Below are positions 1 through 6,610 of a DNA stretch of 6,685 bases, piece after piece. A program made the translations under genes and the position numbers. This stretch comes from CBDTTM01 sp965363355 (GTDB lineage Bacteria > Bacillota > Negativicutes > Selenomonadales > Selenomonadaceae). Every line of letters starts with the position of its first letter. The stretch's first letter is position 1. Below the pieces are notes generated by a model. The model was given only the letters and a program-made list of their open reading frames with translations. It had not been told where the DNA came from and searched no databases. The DNA is taken from contig CBDTTM010000141.1 in the NCBI GenBank assembly GCA_965363355.1, positions 1-6,685 on the forward strand, given 5' to 3'.

Positions 1-1395
1 TATGCAAAACGTAAAACCGAATGGTTGCCTTTATTTGTTAAAAATACTCCTGTATTATCTGATGAAGATTTTGCTGGTATTAATAGGCCATATGGCCTTG
101 TTTTTTGCGGTGAAAGACAGTCTACGTGGCGGAAAGAAAGACTTGACTACTTACAACGCCATTTTCCAAGTGGTATTTTTTGTGGAAGGGGTTGGGAAAA
201 TGGTTTTATTCCATCAATCTGTGATGTCTATAAAAAATCGAAAATAGGTATCAATATTCACAACTCAACTGGCCCGATTAATGTTCGCCTTAACGAACTT
301 CCTGCGTATGGAGTCATGCAAGTATGCGATAACAAGTGTCGTCTCGGGCATATTTATCAGCTTAATAATGAAGTTATAGGCTATGATTACATGGATGAAG
401 CCATTGATCTAATTAAATATTACCTTGACCCCGCGCATGAAGAAGAACGGGCTCAAATCGCTTGGAATGGATATCAACGATATAAAAATTGCTATACGTT
501 GGAAAAAATATGGTCACGCGCTCAAGAAAAATTTGAGCGCTTGTATATTGAAAAGCAAGCTGGAAAAATAGACACGCCATCATATAAAAAGCCGTCCAAG
601 CTGAAACAATTTCAATCATCTGCTTTAGTTATTAAAAATTCTATTCATGCCATCGCAAAAAGTAGCAAGCAAATAGCTCGGGTATTTTTAGATCGCGTTG
701 CCCCATGTCCCAGCATTGTATTAGAGCATGATGCATGTATTTCTATAAGCCGTAAGGATAAGTTGATTTCACCATTACAGTTTCTTAATACAAATTCTTC
801 ATTAAATAAAATTGAAAATAAATTAAGTAACAGTGATGATCGTATCGAAGAAATGCCCGAACAATTGGCTCTTAGCTGGGCTGTAGCTGGTTTGGTAGGA
901 AGTGCCAAACGGATTTTAGAAATTAATTCAGGCTTAGGGAGCTTTGCGTTCGATGCGGCACAAGATCCCTCGCGAACAGTTCTTGCTTTGGATAACGATA
1001 GTCAAAAACAAGCTTGGGCGATAAAAAATAGAATGATGCCCAACATCACATATACTGCTAAGCCCCTGAGTGAGTTGAATTGCAAATTTGATCTCATTGT
1101 TTGGATCGATACAATCCAAGATACTTTTGACTACCAGAGTGTTCTGTCAGAAACTGTTCGGCTTGCGCCAAAAGCAATTTTTACAACTCCAAACCGTCTA
1201 AGCAACTTTTGTCAGAACCTCTTTGATAAGCATGACCACAAATGGGGTCCTGAAGGTTTTTACTATATGCTCAGAGCATACTACAAAAAGGTTTATCTTC
1301 TCTCTATGCCAGACATCTATATTCCTTTAGTTAAACCAGTCGATATAAATGCAACCACAACACCGCTCATAGCGATCTGTGAAAATGAGTTATAA
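1..1395 (+). CDS. CgeB-type glycosyltransferase fused to SAM methyltransferase-like domain (5' partial)
   Basis: The frame is open from base 1, so the true start and the N-terminal half of the glycosyltransferase lie upstream; the TTG at 25 is an internal codon. 464 residues are visible (numbered from base 1). Residues about 20-175 resemble the C-terminal half of the CgeB/YkvP-like GT-B family: a GW motif near 60, SKIGINIH near 80-87, then R96 and E99 in RLNELPAYG, followed by the usual helical segment with YYLDP and a Tyr-rich end. These enzymes transfer a sugar from a nucleotide-sugar donor. After an AT-rich, poorly conserved linker (about 185-285) comes a class I methyltransferase-like domain: ILEINSGLGSF (E307, G311, G313), acidic D331 ending strand 2, FDLIVWID (D364) and TTPNR (395-399). 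The first glycine of motif I is Asn, so activity is not assured. Family calls are from motif recognition; acceptor and methyl target are unknown. It leads the visible part of the operon, 68 bases ahead of the ATP-grasp gene. Confidence 0.82.
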   Translation, partial: YAKRKTEWLPLFVKNTPVLSDEDFAGINRPYGLVFCGERQSTWRKERLDYLQRHFPSGIFCGRGWENGFIPSICDVYKKSKIGINIHNSTGPINVRLNELPAYGVMQVCDNKCRLGHIYQLNNEVIGYDYMDEAIDLIKYYLDPAHEEERAQIAWNGYQRYKNCYTLEKIWSRAQEKFERLYIEKQAGKIDTPSYKKPSKLKQFQSSALVIKNSIHAIAKSSKQIARVFLDRVAPCPSIVLEHDACISISRKDKLISPLQFLNTNSSLNKIENKLSNSDDRIEEMPEQLALSWAVAGLVGSAKRILEINSGLGSFAFDAAQDPSRTVLALDNDSQKQAWAIKNRMMPNITYTAKPLSELNCKFDLIVWIDTIQDTFDYQSVLSETVRLAPKAIFTTPNRLSNFCQNLFDKHDHKWGPEGFYYMLRAYYKKVYLLSMPDIYIPLVKPVDINATTTPLIAICENEL

Positions 1396-1453
1396 AACTG
1401 CGTGGTAGTTTATTGCTCCTTACTTCTTTCAACGTTTATACACCCGCATTTTC

Positions 1454-1457
1454 GAGG
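1454..1457 (+). promoter_or_regulatory. Ribosome binding site for the TTG-started ATP-grasp gene
   Basis: GAGG lies six bases before the TTG at 1464. An in-frame TAA at 1458-1460 sits between the two, so the reading frame cannot begin further upstream. Together these fix the unusual TTG start. Confidence 0.7.
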
Positions 1458-1463
1458 TAAACT

Positions 1464-2507
1464 TTGTACACAATCGCTGTTCATCCAGATATTAGCGGGC
1501 CAAACGAAAATTCAGACCGCTTTGCGCCACATTGGATAGACTATCTCGCAGCGCATTCATGCAAGATAAAAATTGTCAATGCATACTCAACTGATATTAT
1601 TGAAAGTTTAAGAGGGTGCCATGGGTTCATGTGGCGCTGGTTCCACGGTGGGCAGGATGCGTTGGTTGCTCGTCGTTTATTCCCAGTTGTAGAAAAATAT
1701 CTCAACATTCCATGCTATCCAAACCTGAACACGTGCTGGCACTATGATGACAAAGCTGCACAAATGTACCTTTTCCAAGCTTTAGGCATTCCACATCCTA
1801 AAACATGGCTTTTTACGCAACGAGAAATGGCAGAAGAATGGGTTCAAACGCAAGCCCACTTCCCCCAGGTCCTTAAGCTTGCAACAGGGGCAGGCTCCAC
1901 AGGAGTCGTGCTAGTGGAGAATAAAGCATGTGCTCTGCAATGGATACATCGTTTTTTTTGTCGCGGAGTGATAGATCTTAACCCAGACGATTCACTGCCT
2001 ATTCGCTGCAAAAGAGCCATAAAAAACTTCTACCGCACTCTTTTTTCAGGGTGGCCAGACCGACTAGACGGGTCAGAAAAAATTCACCATAACTATATAC
2101 TATTTCAAGAATTCTTGCCTAAAAACAAATGGGACACTCGCGTGACCGTTATAGGTAACAGGGCTTTTGCTTTTCGACGCTACAACAAAGATAATGACTT
2201 CCGAGCTTCCGGAAGTGGAAAAATTGATTACGGCCGAGATGGAATTGATTATCGTTTTGTTCTTTTGGCTTTTGACGTAGCAAAAAAACTCGGCACACAG
2301 TCTGTCGCCATTGATGGCCTATGGAAAGGACAATCGCCGGTTGTGGGCGAGATTTCTTACACCTATGCGCACCATCCAGTCTACAACTGCCCAGGGCATT
2401 GGGAACAGGATGCCTTGGATTATTCGCAATTGTACTGGAAGGAAGGACACCTTTGGCCGGGCACTGCGCAAGCAGAAGACTTTTTACGGTATCTCTCGAA
2501 TGACTAG
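1464..2507 (+). CDS. ATP-grasp family ligase-like protein of unknown substrate
   Basis: A 347-residue protein with ATP-grasp layout. The N-terminal ~85 residues form an alpha/beta pre-ATP-grasp-like domain containing FMWRWFH near 52-58. Then come HYDDKAAQ and GIPHPKTW, K138 followed by a glycine-rich loop (G142-G147, GAGSTG), Q215-E216 (likely adenine contact), D224-x-R226, DFRASGSG (245-252), and a metal site D284-x11-E296-x-S298. That spacing equals the D-x11-E-x-N of RimK, but the last residue is Ser. ATP-grasp enzymes activate a carboxylate as acyl phosphate and join it to an amine or another nucleophile. I recognise this as a family found repeatedly in polysaccharide and LPS loci, with conserved DFRASGSG and CPGxW near the C-terminus, but know of no established reaction. 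By context it may amidate or aminoacylate a sugar or precursor (inference). No signal peptide or membrane segment is seen, so it is probably cytoplasmic. The TTG start is forced by an upstream in-frame stop and a good GAGG. Confidence 0.85.
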   Translation: MYTIAVHPDISGPNENSDRFAPHWIDYLAAHSCKIKIVNAYSTDIIESLRGCHGFMWRWFHGGQDALVARRLFPVVEKYLNIPCYPNLNTCWHYDDKAAQMYLFQALGIPHPKTWLFTQREMAEEWVQTQAHFPQVLKLATGAGSTGVVLVENKACALQWIHRFFCRGVIDLNPDDSLPIRCKRAIKNFYRTLFSGWPDRLDGSEKIHHNYILFQEFLPKNKWDTRVTVIGNRAFAFRRYNKDNDFRASGSGKIDYGRDGIDYRFVLLAFDVAKKLGTQSVAIDGLWKGQSPVVGEISYTYAHHPVYNCPGHWEQDALDYSQLYWKEGHLWPGTAQAEDFLRYLSND

Positions 2508-2578
2508 TCATGAAGAGATATATGAAACGCTATCCTGAAGATATCTGAATTTCGGACGAGGCTATAAAACTAAAGTTA

Positions 2579-3781
2579 ATGCCGTATATTATGAAAATTC
2601 TCTTTCTACTCCAATCTTTTGCTCTCGGGGGTGCTGAACGCCAAGCGCTCCGGCTTGCCATTGCCTTAAAAAACAAAGGGGGGCGCATTGCATTTGCAGC
2701 CTTTTCTGCTGGAGGACCGGTAGAAAAAATCTGTCAATCGCATAAAATTCCAACGATTATTCTGCCGATGCCGCTGTTTGGGGGGGGGAAAATTGTCTCC
2801 TTTTTTAACTTTATCCACCAAATACGCTTAATAACACCTGATATTATACTCGGGTACTGCACACTCCCCAATATCATGGCGTCCCTTGCATTTCCCTTCA
2901 CGCAAGCAAAGATCTGCATTTGGGGGCAACGCGATGCCGGTTTAAACGAAGACATAATAGCATCTTTTCCAGGTATTCAAAAGTTACCCACCGCCTTCGT
3001 GTCTAATTCTATCGCAGGAGTAACCTTCCTCGAAAAACTCAACCCCACAGCACCCATTGTACATATACAAAACAGTGTTTCCCTTGATCCGGCGCAGAAA
3101 ACAGCGCAAGAATGGCGACTACACTTGAACGTCCCTGATAATACCCCGTTGTTGTTGATGCTGGCAAACCTCCATGGCAATAAAGCTCACGACCTTCTAC
3201 TCCAAGCATGGCATATTGCGCGGAAAGAACCATCGTTCCCACAAAATGCGCATTTAATACTGGCAGGACGGCCAGGGGATCAATCTCAATGCCTCTATAC
3301 CCAAGCGAAGACACTGGGGCTTACAACCTCTGTCACCTTTCTTGGCGAAGTGGAAGACGTAGGCGGGCTTATCGCCGCTGCTGATATTGGCATTTTTTCA
3401 TCTCGCCTAGAGGGATTGCCTAACGGCGTGCTGGAATGTATGGCTGGAGGCCTTCCTATAGTTGCCTTGGATATAGTAGGCACAAGAGAAGCTTGTGGAG
3501 CTATCGAAGAAAATGTGCTCGTTGCGGAGCACAGTCCAAAAGCTCTGTCAGAAGGAATAATTAAAATGCTGACAGACAAAACACGACAGCGAAGGGCAGG
3601 GGAAAAGAACCGCTTGCATATAGCGCGATATTTTCATGAAAAAAATATGGTTGAAAAATATCAAATCATTTTCAATTTGCTGTCATTTTCACGCACTCCC
3701 CATTGGCACAAAACTATTCTAGCAATCGTTATTATACTACGCAGCTTAATCTTCCGCATCGCAAAAAAGCATCTCAAATGA
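2579..3781 (+). CDS. GT4-family glycosyltransferase carrying an internal G9 tract
   Basis: A 400-residue GT-B fold retaining glycosyltransferase of family GT4, which transfers a sugar from an activated donor to a growing glycan at the inner face of the membrane. Visible motifs are the N-terminal strand with GGAE (17-20), the donor-site LANLHGNKAHD with K202 (Asn197 stands where many GT4 enzymes have Arg, a common variant), the SRLEGLPNGVLE stretch with the EX7E pair E278/E286, and GGLPIVA after it. The C-terminus ends in a short hydrophobic stretch flanked by basic residues (about 378-400), which could help membrane attachment. Start: the first ATG (2579) has only weak AAAG upstream; a second ATG at 2591 begins MKILFLLQ, which matches family N-termini better. 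An in-frame TGA at 2546 rules out anything much earlier. Codons 68-70 are GGG GGG GGG, a G9 tract where a one-base slip would truncate the protein. The reading frame is intact here. Donor and acceptor cannot be read from sequence. Confidence 0.9.
   Translation: MPYIMKILFLLQSFALGGAERQALRLAIALKNKGGRIAFAAFSAGGPVEKICQSHKIPTIILPMPLFGGGKIVSFFNFIHQIRLITPDIILGYCTLPNIMASLAFPFTQAKICIWGQRDAGLNEDIIASFPGIQKLPTAFVSNSIAGVTFLEKLNPTAPIVHIQNSVSLDPAQKTAQEWRLHLNVPDNTPLLLMLANLHGNKAHDLLLQAWHIARKEPSFPQNAHLILAGRPGDQSQCLYTQAKTLGLTTSVTFLGEVEDVGGLIAAADIGIFSSRLEGLPNGVLECMAGGLPIVALDIVGTREACGAIEENVLVAEHSPKALSEGIIKMLTDKTRQRRAGEKNRLHIARYFHEKNMVEKYQIIFNLLSFSRTPHWHKTILAIVIILRSLIFRIAKKHLK
2780..2788 (+). repeat. Homopolymeric G9 tract inside the GT4 gene
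   Basis: Nine consecutive G encode Gly-Gly-Gly at residues 68-70 of the GT4 enzyme. Adding one G brings a TAA (2806-2808) into frame; losing one brings in a TAA at 2829-2831. Shorter G runs lie just upstream in the same gene, G5 at 2627-2631 and G6 at 2678-2683. Long G tracts in glycosyltransferase genes are known phase-variation switches in other bacteria; whether this one varies is inference. Confidence 0.9.
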
Positions 3782-3832
3782 TGATTGCAAGCAGCAAGAG
3801 TACATAATTTTAGAACATTATCAGTGCAATCA
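3782..3832 (+). repeat. 8-bp inverted repeat in the gap before the first GT2 gene
   Basis: TGATTGCA (3782-3789) is matched by its exact reverse complement TGCAATCA (3825-3832) across a 35-base loop, beginning inside the stop codon of the GT4 gene. There is no G+C-rich stem and no T tract directly after it, so it does not look like an intrinsic terminator. It could be a weak RNA fold or chance. Confidence 0.35.
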
Positions 3833-3844
3833 ATTACGATTTTT

Positions 3845-3849
3845 AAGGA
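3845..3849 (+). promoter_or_regulatory. Ribosome binding site for the GTG-started GT2 gene
   Basis: AAGGA lies six bases before the GTG at 3856. The in-frame TAA at 3844-3846 overlaps it, so no earlier start is possible and GTG is the initiation codon. Confidence 0.78.
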
Positions 3850-3855
3850 AATAAC

Positions 3856-4788
3856 GTGGTAAAAAATAAAATTTTAACAGTTTCTATCTGTACATACAAC
3901 AGATGCGAAATAATATATAGATGTTTAGACTCTCTTTTAACACAAACAATACCCTCGAAAAACTATGACTTAGTTATAGTCAATAACAATTCATCTGATG
4001 CCACGACTGAAATTTTGCAAAGCTATATAGACAAATTTTCAGAAATAAAAATTGTTTTTGAACTCAACCAAGGATTATCCCATGCTAGGAATCGAGCAAT
4101 GCTTGAAACAAAAACCCCATGGATAGTCTTTCTTGATGACGACGCGAAGGCACACCCTAACTGGCTTGCAGAAATTTTTGAGACTATTAAAAAAGACGAT
4201 TTCGATGCTTTTGGCGGCCCTTTTTACGCATGGCATTTTTGGGGGCCTGCCCCAAGCTGGTTCCCTGAAGACTTTGGCACCTATGAAGCGGCACAACCTT
4301 ATGGGCCTTTAATCAAAGGTAGTTATATACCTGGGGGAAACTGCGCGTTTAGGCTAAGTGCAGCCCAAGCTGTTGGATGCTTCCCTGTACATATTGGCAT
4401 GTCAGGAAAAAAATGTGCGTATGGCGAAGAAACCTTAATGTTTGATCGAATGAAAAAAGCAGGATTTCGATTAGGGTATGTGCCTGCCATGAAAATTGAT
4501 CACTGTGTTTTACCATATAAATATAGCTTTTCTTGGCAAATAAAATCCGCGTTTGCCCGTGGGCGCGGTTTGGAGCAAGTTGAGCCGCAACAACATCGCC
4601 ATGCGGTGCTAAAACTCTTTTATGTATACCTAAAAATGTGTTGGCTGATCACAAAAGACACAATAGCCCCTAAAAAAGACTATTCTTGGCGCGCAATGGT
4701 GCTTCATCATTTTTTCACTCCAATATGTTACTCGGGCCTCATGTTTGAAAAATTTAAAAAAGTGCTTTGCAAATGGCTCCCCAAATAA
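3856..4788 (+). CDS. GT2-family glycosyltransferase (first of the GT2 run)
   Basis: A 310-residue inverting GT-A fold enzyme of family GT2. Visible are the first strand VSICTYNR (9-16), the nucleotide contact VNNNSSDAT, NQGLSHARNRA, and the metal-binding acidic triplet D94-D95-D96 in FLDDDA. Acceptor-side features include a Trp/Pro-rich loop (roughly 120-140), PGGNCAFR, the likely catalytic acid pair in GEE (E191/E192) and IDHCV. There is no clear membrane helix; a basic, aromatic C-terminus (about 255-310) may contact the membrane. The GTG start is fixed by a strong AAGGA and an upstream in-frame stop. The start of the gene is AT-rich (bases 3901-3960 are 30% GC) with AGA and ATA codons, unlike the later GT2 genes, which hints at separate acquisition. 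The last 16 bases overlap the next gene. Sugar specificity cannot be told. Confidence 0.9.
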   Translation: MVKNKILTVSICTYNRCEIIYRCLDSLLTQTIPSKNYDLVIVNNNSSDATTEILQSYIDKFSEIKIVFELNQGLSHARNRAMLETKTPWIVFLDDDAKAHPNWLAEIFETIKKDDFDAFGGPFYAWHFWGPAPSWFPEDFGTYEAAQPYGPLIKGSYIPGGNCAFRLSAAQAVGCFPVHIGMSGKKCAYGEETLMFDRMKKAGFRLGYVPAMKIDHCVLPYKYSFSWQIKSAFARGRGLEQVEPQQHRHAVLKLFYVYLKMCWLITKDTIAPKKDYSWRAMVLHHFFTPICYSGLMFEKFKKVLCKWLPK

Positions 4789-5753
4789 GCGTTATTATTC
4801 CCATCTACAATGCAGCCTGCACCCTGAAGACCTGCCTTGACAGTATCTTAAGCCAACCTCTGAAAGACTTTGAGGTTCTTTGCATTGATGACGGTTCTCA
4901 TGATAATTCACTAAACATATTAGAAGAATATGCAAAAAAAGATGCTCGGGTGCGCATCTTTAAAAACCCCAAAAATCTTGGTGCAGGCGGCGCTCGCAAC
5001 TTGGGCCTGACCCAGGCTATATCCCCTTTTATAGCATTCTGCGATGCAGACGATGCATTTTCTGAGCAGGCGCTAGCAACACTTTACGCTACGGCCATGC
5101 CGACTGAAGCTGACATCTGTGTAGGGAATATTGCCTATATGGATCCCCAATTACGCTATTTTATTCCTCATCCACCTATGATGGCAGCCATGCAAATTGG
5201 AGCAGCCGGAATGGTTTCTCCATGCGCTTACCCGCCCTTATGGATTCCATATTTTTTTCCTAGAGCTCTTTTCAGAAAAAAATTTTTACAGACACATCGA
5301 ATACAATTCCCCGATCTACTCCGTGGAGAAGACCCTTTTTTCATGGCCCAGGCGCTTTGCTTAGCAAAAAAAATCATGGTGCTCCCTGACATCGTTTATC
5401 TATACCGTGCCCCTGAATACATTAAAGCAACAAGTGGGGGGAAAATTTCCGACTATATTGCTCATATACCTATTGTTGTTGATATTTTCCTTCAACATGG
5501 ATGGCATAAACAAGCTGCACTTTATACCTACTTTGTTGCGCACCAATTTTTATCTCTGACTTTTTTTCGTCAATTTACCAGGACGGAGCGCAAAAACATT
5601 CTAGTTTTTTTTGAAACACTATTTGCACAATTTGATATGCCCCTTGACTTTGCTCCTTACTTTGATGTGAAAGATATTCAACGCCAATTTTCTGCAGTTC
5701 GTGCGGGTTTTTTCCCTTTCATTTTGTTTAAACTCCGAGAAAGGTTAGGGTAG
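4773..5753 (+). CDS. GT2-family glycosyltransferase (second of the GT2 run)
   Basis: 326 residues from the ATG at 4773. A TTG at 4767 in the same frame would add two residues, but ATG gives MAPQISVIIPIYN, the usual GT2 opening. Motifs: VIIPIYN (7-13), CIDDGSHDNS, NLGAGGARNLGL, the metal-binding CDADD (D91, D93, D94) and RGEDPFF with the likely catalytic E186-D187. This is an inverting GT-A enzyme using a nucleotide-sugar donor. The C-terminal third (about 230-326) is rich in Phe, Tyr and Leu, with basic residues at the very end, and may be membrane-associated. The start lies inside the previous gene (16-base overlap) without a clear ribosome binding site, so translation is probably coupled. 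The gene is dense in homopolymers (T7 5252-5258, A7 5276-5282, A8 5366-5373, G6 5436-5441, T7 5561-5567, T8 5605-5612), though the frame is intact. Confidence 0.88.
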   Translation: MAPQISVIIPIYNAACTLKTCLDSILSQPLKDFEVLCIDDGSHDNSLNILEEYAKKDARVRIFKNPKNLGAGGARNLGLTQAISPFIAFCDADDAFSEQALATLYATAMPTEADICVGNIAYMDPQLRYFIPHPPMMAAMQIGAAGMVSPCAYPPLWIPYFFPRALFRKKFLQTHRIQFPDLLRGEDPFFMAQALCLAKKIMVLPDIVYLYRAPEYIKATSGGKISDYIAHIPIVVDIFLQHGWHKQAALYTYFVAHQFLSLTFFRQFTRTERKNILVFFETLFAQFDMPLDFAPYFDVKDIQRQFSAVRAGFFPFILFKLRERLG

Positions 5754-5754
5754 G
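5747..5754 (+). promoter_or_regulatory. Ribosome binding site for the third GT2 gene
   Basis: AGGGTAGG spans the stop codon of the preceding gene and ends seven bases before the ATG at 5762. The overlap with the upstream stop fits coupled translation of the two genes. Confidence 0.6.
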
Positions 5755-5761
5755 TATTGAC

Positions 5762-6610
5762 ATGGCAGAACTCGTTTCAATTATCATCCCCTGTTACAAT
5801 GATGGAAAATATTTACCGGAGGCTGTCGCGGCCGCTCGCGCCCAGACGTATCCCGACATTGAAATAATCATTGTCAATGACTACTCAACAGACTCGCTGA
5901 CGAATTTACTGCTCGAAAAATTCGCGTCCGAAGGCATCACGGTCATAAAAACTGAGGCAGGGCGGAAAGGCCTTTCGGCAGCACGCAACACCGCAATTAA
6001 GGCTGCTAATGGTACGTATATTTTACCCCTTGATGCTGATGACAAAATTGATCCAACATATGTTGAAAAAGCTGTTGCAGTACTTGAGCACAAACCCGAT
6101 GTTCTTGTTTGCACTGCGCGTGTTCGTTTCTTTGGATTGCGCCATAATGAATGGATTCAAAAACCTTACTCTTATACTAATCTTGTTCTGGAAGAGCATA
6201 AAATACTGCCAGCGAGCCTATTTCGCCGCAAGGATTGGACCCGCATTGGTGGGTATGAGGAAAGTTTAACCTTGGGCAAAGAAGATATGGTTTTTTGGCT
6301 TGATATGCTAAAAGACGGAGGCGAGGTTGAAGTATTACCACAAATACTCATCTATTATCGCATTAAACCGTATTCGATGAGTGCGTTGCGGGCTGGCGCC
6401 CCAACGGAATGTGAAAAAGTCACTGCGATGTACGCTTCACGGCCTGATATTTTCCATGCCCATCTCATAGATTTTATGTGCTATGGGGCAAATTTTCGTC
6501 TTGAAGAATCCCAACGTGTATGCCTGTTTTCGTGGAAGCTACTTTCTCCTGTATTGAAACTGGAATGGACTCTGCGCCAGAAAGTTAAACGCCTTTTTGG
6601 CAGGGCATGA
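5762..6610 (+). CDS. GT2-family glycosyltransferase (third of the GT2 run)
   Basis: A 282-residue GT-A inverting glycosyltransferase. Motifs: VSIIIPCYNDG (5-15), IIVNDYSTDS, GLSAARNTAI, the metal-binding LDADD (D91, D93, D94) and GKEDMVFW with the likely catalytic E174-D175. These acidic motifs fall at nearly the same residue numbers as in the preceding gene, but the sequences between them are well diverged, so the two are distant relatives rather than a recent duplication. The C-terminal end is short and basic (RQKVKRLFGRA), with no membrane helix. The ATG follows an AGGG/AGG site and begins eight bases after the previous stop. Its start region is the most GC-rich stretch I counted (bases 5821-5880, 55%). 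The stop codon is embedded in the ATGATG start of the next gene. Substrate unknown. Confidence 0.9.
   Translation: MAELVSIIIPCYNDGKYLPEAVAAARAQTYPDIEIIIVNDYSTDSLTNLLLEKFASEGITVIKTEAGRKGLSAARNTAIKAANGTYILPLDADDKIDPTYVEKAVAVLEHKPDVLVCTARVRFFGLRHNEWIQKPYSYTNLVLEEHKILPASLFRRKDWTRIGGYEESLTLGKEDMVFWLDMLKDGGEVEVLPQILIYYRIKPYSMSALRAGAPTECEKVTAMYASRPDIFHAHLIDFMCYGANFRLEESQRVCLFSWKLLSPVLKLEWTLRQKVKRLFGRA
6602..6605 (+). promoter_or_regulatory. Possible ribosome binding site for the last, partial GT2 gene
   Basis: AGGG inside the end of the preceding gene is one base from the ATG at 6607 and four from the ATG at 6610. The spacing favours 6610 as the real start, but it is short for either. Confidence 0.4.

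Noticed and set aside
25..27. TTG as the start of the first gene
   Set aside because: The same frame is open back to base 1 and the protein family needs a further N-terminal domain, so the gene begins outside the window.
1395..1411. Hairpin AAACT-7 nt-AGTTT just after the first gene, considered as a terminator
   Set aside because: The stem is only five A/T-rich pairs and no T tract follows.
1413..1442. TTGCTC and TATACA 18 bases apart as a promoter for the ATP-grasp gene
   Set aside because: Only 3 of 6 and 4 of 6 consensus matches, and the implied transcript start would fall almost on the ribosome binding site.
1952..1959. T8 run in the ATP-grasp gene (and A8/T8 runs in the second GT2 gene) as further phase-variation tracts
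   Set aside because: A one-base slip in the T8 would also truncate the protein, but A or T runs of eight are expected by chance in sequence this AT-rich, and several occur, so they carry little weight compared with the G9.
2149..2511. Reverse-strand open frame of 120 codons opposite the ATP-grasp gene
   Set aside because: It lies wholly opposite a gene with clear conserved motifs, its translation resembles no family I know, and it is explained as a shadow frame.
2515..2546. AGATAT / ATATCT inverted repeat and repeated GAAGAGATAT-like words in the same gap
   Set aside because: Short, A/T-only core with no terminator or operator form; consistent with chance.
2510..2548. Tiny reading frame of 12 codons between the ATP-grasp and GT4 genes
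   Set aside because: No ribosome binding site, no recognisable product, and the length is expected by chance.
4773..6610. Recent tandem duplication of the second and third GT2 genes
   Set aside because: Motif positions coincide because of the shared fold, but the residues between motifs and the C-terminal parts differ widely.
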